DNA from: CAZHFW01 sp964531675
GTDB lineage: Bacteria; Planctomycetota; Phycisphaerae; Phycisphaerales; UBA1924
Assembly (NCBI GenBank): GCA_964531675.1
Contig: CAZHFW010000014.1
Coordinates: 1 to 64,000 of the forward strand
Direction of reading: 5' to 3'
Length of the DNA stretch: 64,000 nt
Positions 63,362 through 64,000 of this stretch are shown here, piece by piece (the first letter of the stretch is position 1; every line of letters starts with the position of its first letter). Below the pieces are notes generated by a model. The model did no database searches. It saw nothing but the letters and a program-made list of their open reading frames with translations, and was not told the origin of the DNA. A program made the position numbers and the translations under genes.

Positions 63362-64000
63362 TCAGTCGGCACGCCTCACCCAACGGAGCTTGGCGGATCG
63401 CGCCCGCGGATTGGCCCGCTCCTCGCGCTCATCCGCGACCAGCGGCCCCTCGCTTCCTTCCGCATACACGCCCGCCTTGATCCCGTCGCGGAATGCGTGC
63501 TTTACGCGCCGGTCCTCGCCGGAGTGGAAGCTGATGATCGCCCCCACACCCCCGGGCTTGAGCACGAAAGGCAGGATCGTGAGGAGCCTCTCCAGATTCG
63601 CGATCTCGCGATTGGTGAGGATGCGCAGCGCCTGAAAAGTCCGGGCCGCGGGGTGGAGCTTGGCGTGCGCCGCCCGTTCGATCGTGAAGTCGCGGGCTTC
63701 ACAGACGATTGCCATGAGCTGTTCGGTCGTTTCGATGGGAGCGGTTGCCCGTCGCTCGACGACGAGCTTGGCGATCTTCAGCGCGTCCTCTTCGTCGCCG
63801 TACTCGACCAGGGCTTCGGCGAGCTCGCGTTCGCCGATGCGATTGATGATCGCCGACGCGGGTTGGCCGCGCGTCGGGTCCATCCGCATGTCCAAAGGGC
63901 CCGGACGACGGTACGAAAAGCCCCGCGCCGGATCGTCGATCTGCGTGCTCGCGACACCGATGTCCGCGAGCAGTCCGTCGAACGCCTCCACACCCGCCTC
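63362..64000 (-). CDS. rsmH: 16S rRNA (cytosine(1402)-N(4))-methyltransferase, C-terminal part
   Basis: RsmH (MraW) methylates C1402 of 16S rRNA and usually heads the dcw cell-division cluster. Only the last 213 codons are inside the window; the start lies beyond the right edge. Visible hallmarks are FDGLLADIGVASTQIDDPAR, GFSYRRPGPLDMRMDPTRG, TFQALRILTNREIANLERLL and the SFHSGEDRRVKHAF segment (SFHSLEDR in other RsmH). If synteny holds, other dcw genes would lie downstream on this strand, but a sorting-tail gene is there instead. Confidence 0.95.
   Translation of the reverse strand, partial: EAGVEAFDGLLADIGVASTQIDDPARGFSYRRPGPLDMRMDPTRGQPASAIINRIGERELAEALVEYGDEEDALKIAKLVVERRATAPIETTEQLMAIVCEARDFTIERAAHAKLHPAARTFQALRILTNREIANLERLLTILPFVLKPGGVGAIISFHSGEDRRVKHAFRDGIKAGVYAEGSEGPLVADEREERANPRARSAKLRWVRRAD

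Overview
This is high-GC bacterial DNA, almost certainly from a member of the Planctomycetota, most likely class Phycisphaerae. The evidence is the set of five secreted proteins ending in a Phycisphaerae-style C-terminal sorting tail (Pro-Ala-Pro-Gly, hydrophobic stretch, RRRR), two ECF sigma factor plus Ser/Thr kinase modules, a eukaryote-like UDP-sugar pyrophosphorylase, and scattered housekeeping genes that are not in their usual operons (trpB without trpA, nuoC without other nuo genes). No phage, insertion sequence, integrase or CRISPR array is visible. The assignment rests on gene content, not on rRNA.

Layout. 0.3-11 kb: housekeeping genes in short units (HEAT-repeat protein, lnt, accD, rpe, UDP-sugar pyrophosphorylase, hydrolase, MFS transporter, trpB, nuoC). 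11-19.9 kb: sorting-tail proteins, a tandem pair of membrane zinc-ribbon paralogues, uvrB, a DUF1294 protein, a lipoprotein and an ECF sigma/anti-sigma pair. 19.9-26.9 kb: a furanose locus, with a ytfQ-ytfR-ytfT-yjfF-like ABC importer divergent from a GH127 beta-L-arabinofuranosidase. 26.9-31 kb: ECF sigma factor and receptor-like kinase. 31-36.8 kb: a MarR-controlled MacA-MacB-TolC-type efflux operon. 37-40.9 kb: an HTH regulator, a polyproline secreted protein, and a second ECF sigma/kinase module. 40.9-42 kb: a lone OppF-like ATPase and tRNA-Phe. 42.1-50 kb: an unusual operon of three membrane-fusion-type proteins, one fused to GAF domains and one to PqqD plus an M50 protease, with a DUF3467 protein and a shortened SecA. 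50-52.8 kb: galE, a DUF368 lipid-carrier transporter and rnhA. 53-59.7 kb: a type IV pilus/pseudopilus operon. 59.7-64 kb: two more sorting-tail proteins, aspS and the C-terminal part of rsmH cut by the window edge.

The best candidate for an undescribed system is the 42.1-50 kb operon. It combines an intact-looking S2P-type metalloprotease, three HlyD-like periplasmic arms and a SecA motor that stops just after its second nucleotide-binding domain, and there is no RND pump, ABC transporter or SecYEG gene beside it. I read it as a dedicated envelope export or processing machine, but the substrate is unknown and this is inference.

A second pattern is regulatory. At least ten transcription-unit-leading genes (lnt, rpe, the hydrolase, the MFS transporter, trpB, nuoC, a zinc-ribbon gene, uvrB, the oppF-like gene, rnhA) have a TANNNT hexamer ending 6-8 nt before the start codon and no evident Shine-Dalgarno sequence. 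This is what leaderless transcripts look like. The sorting-tail genes and many genes inside operons have GGAGG-type ribosome binding sites instead.
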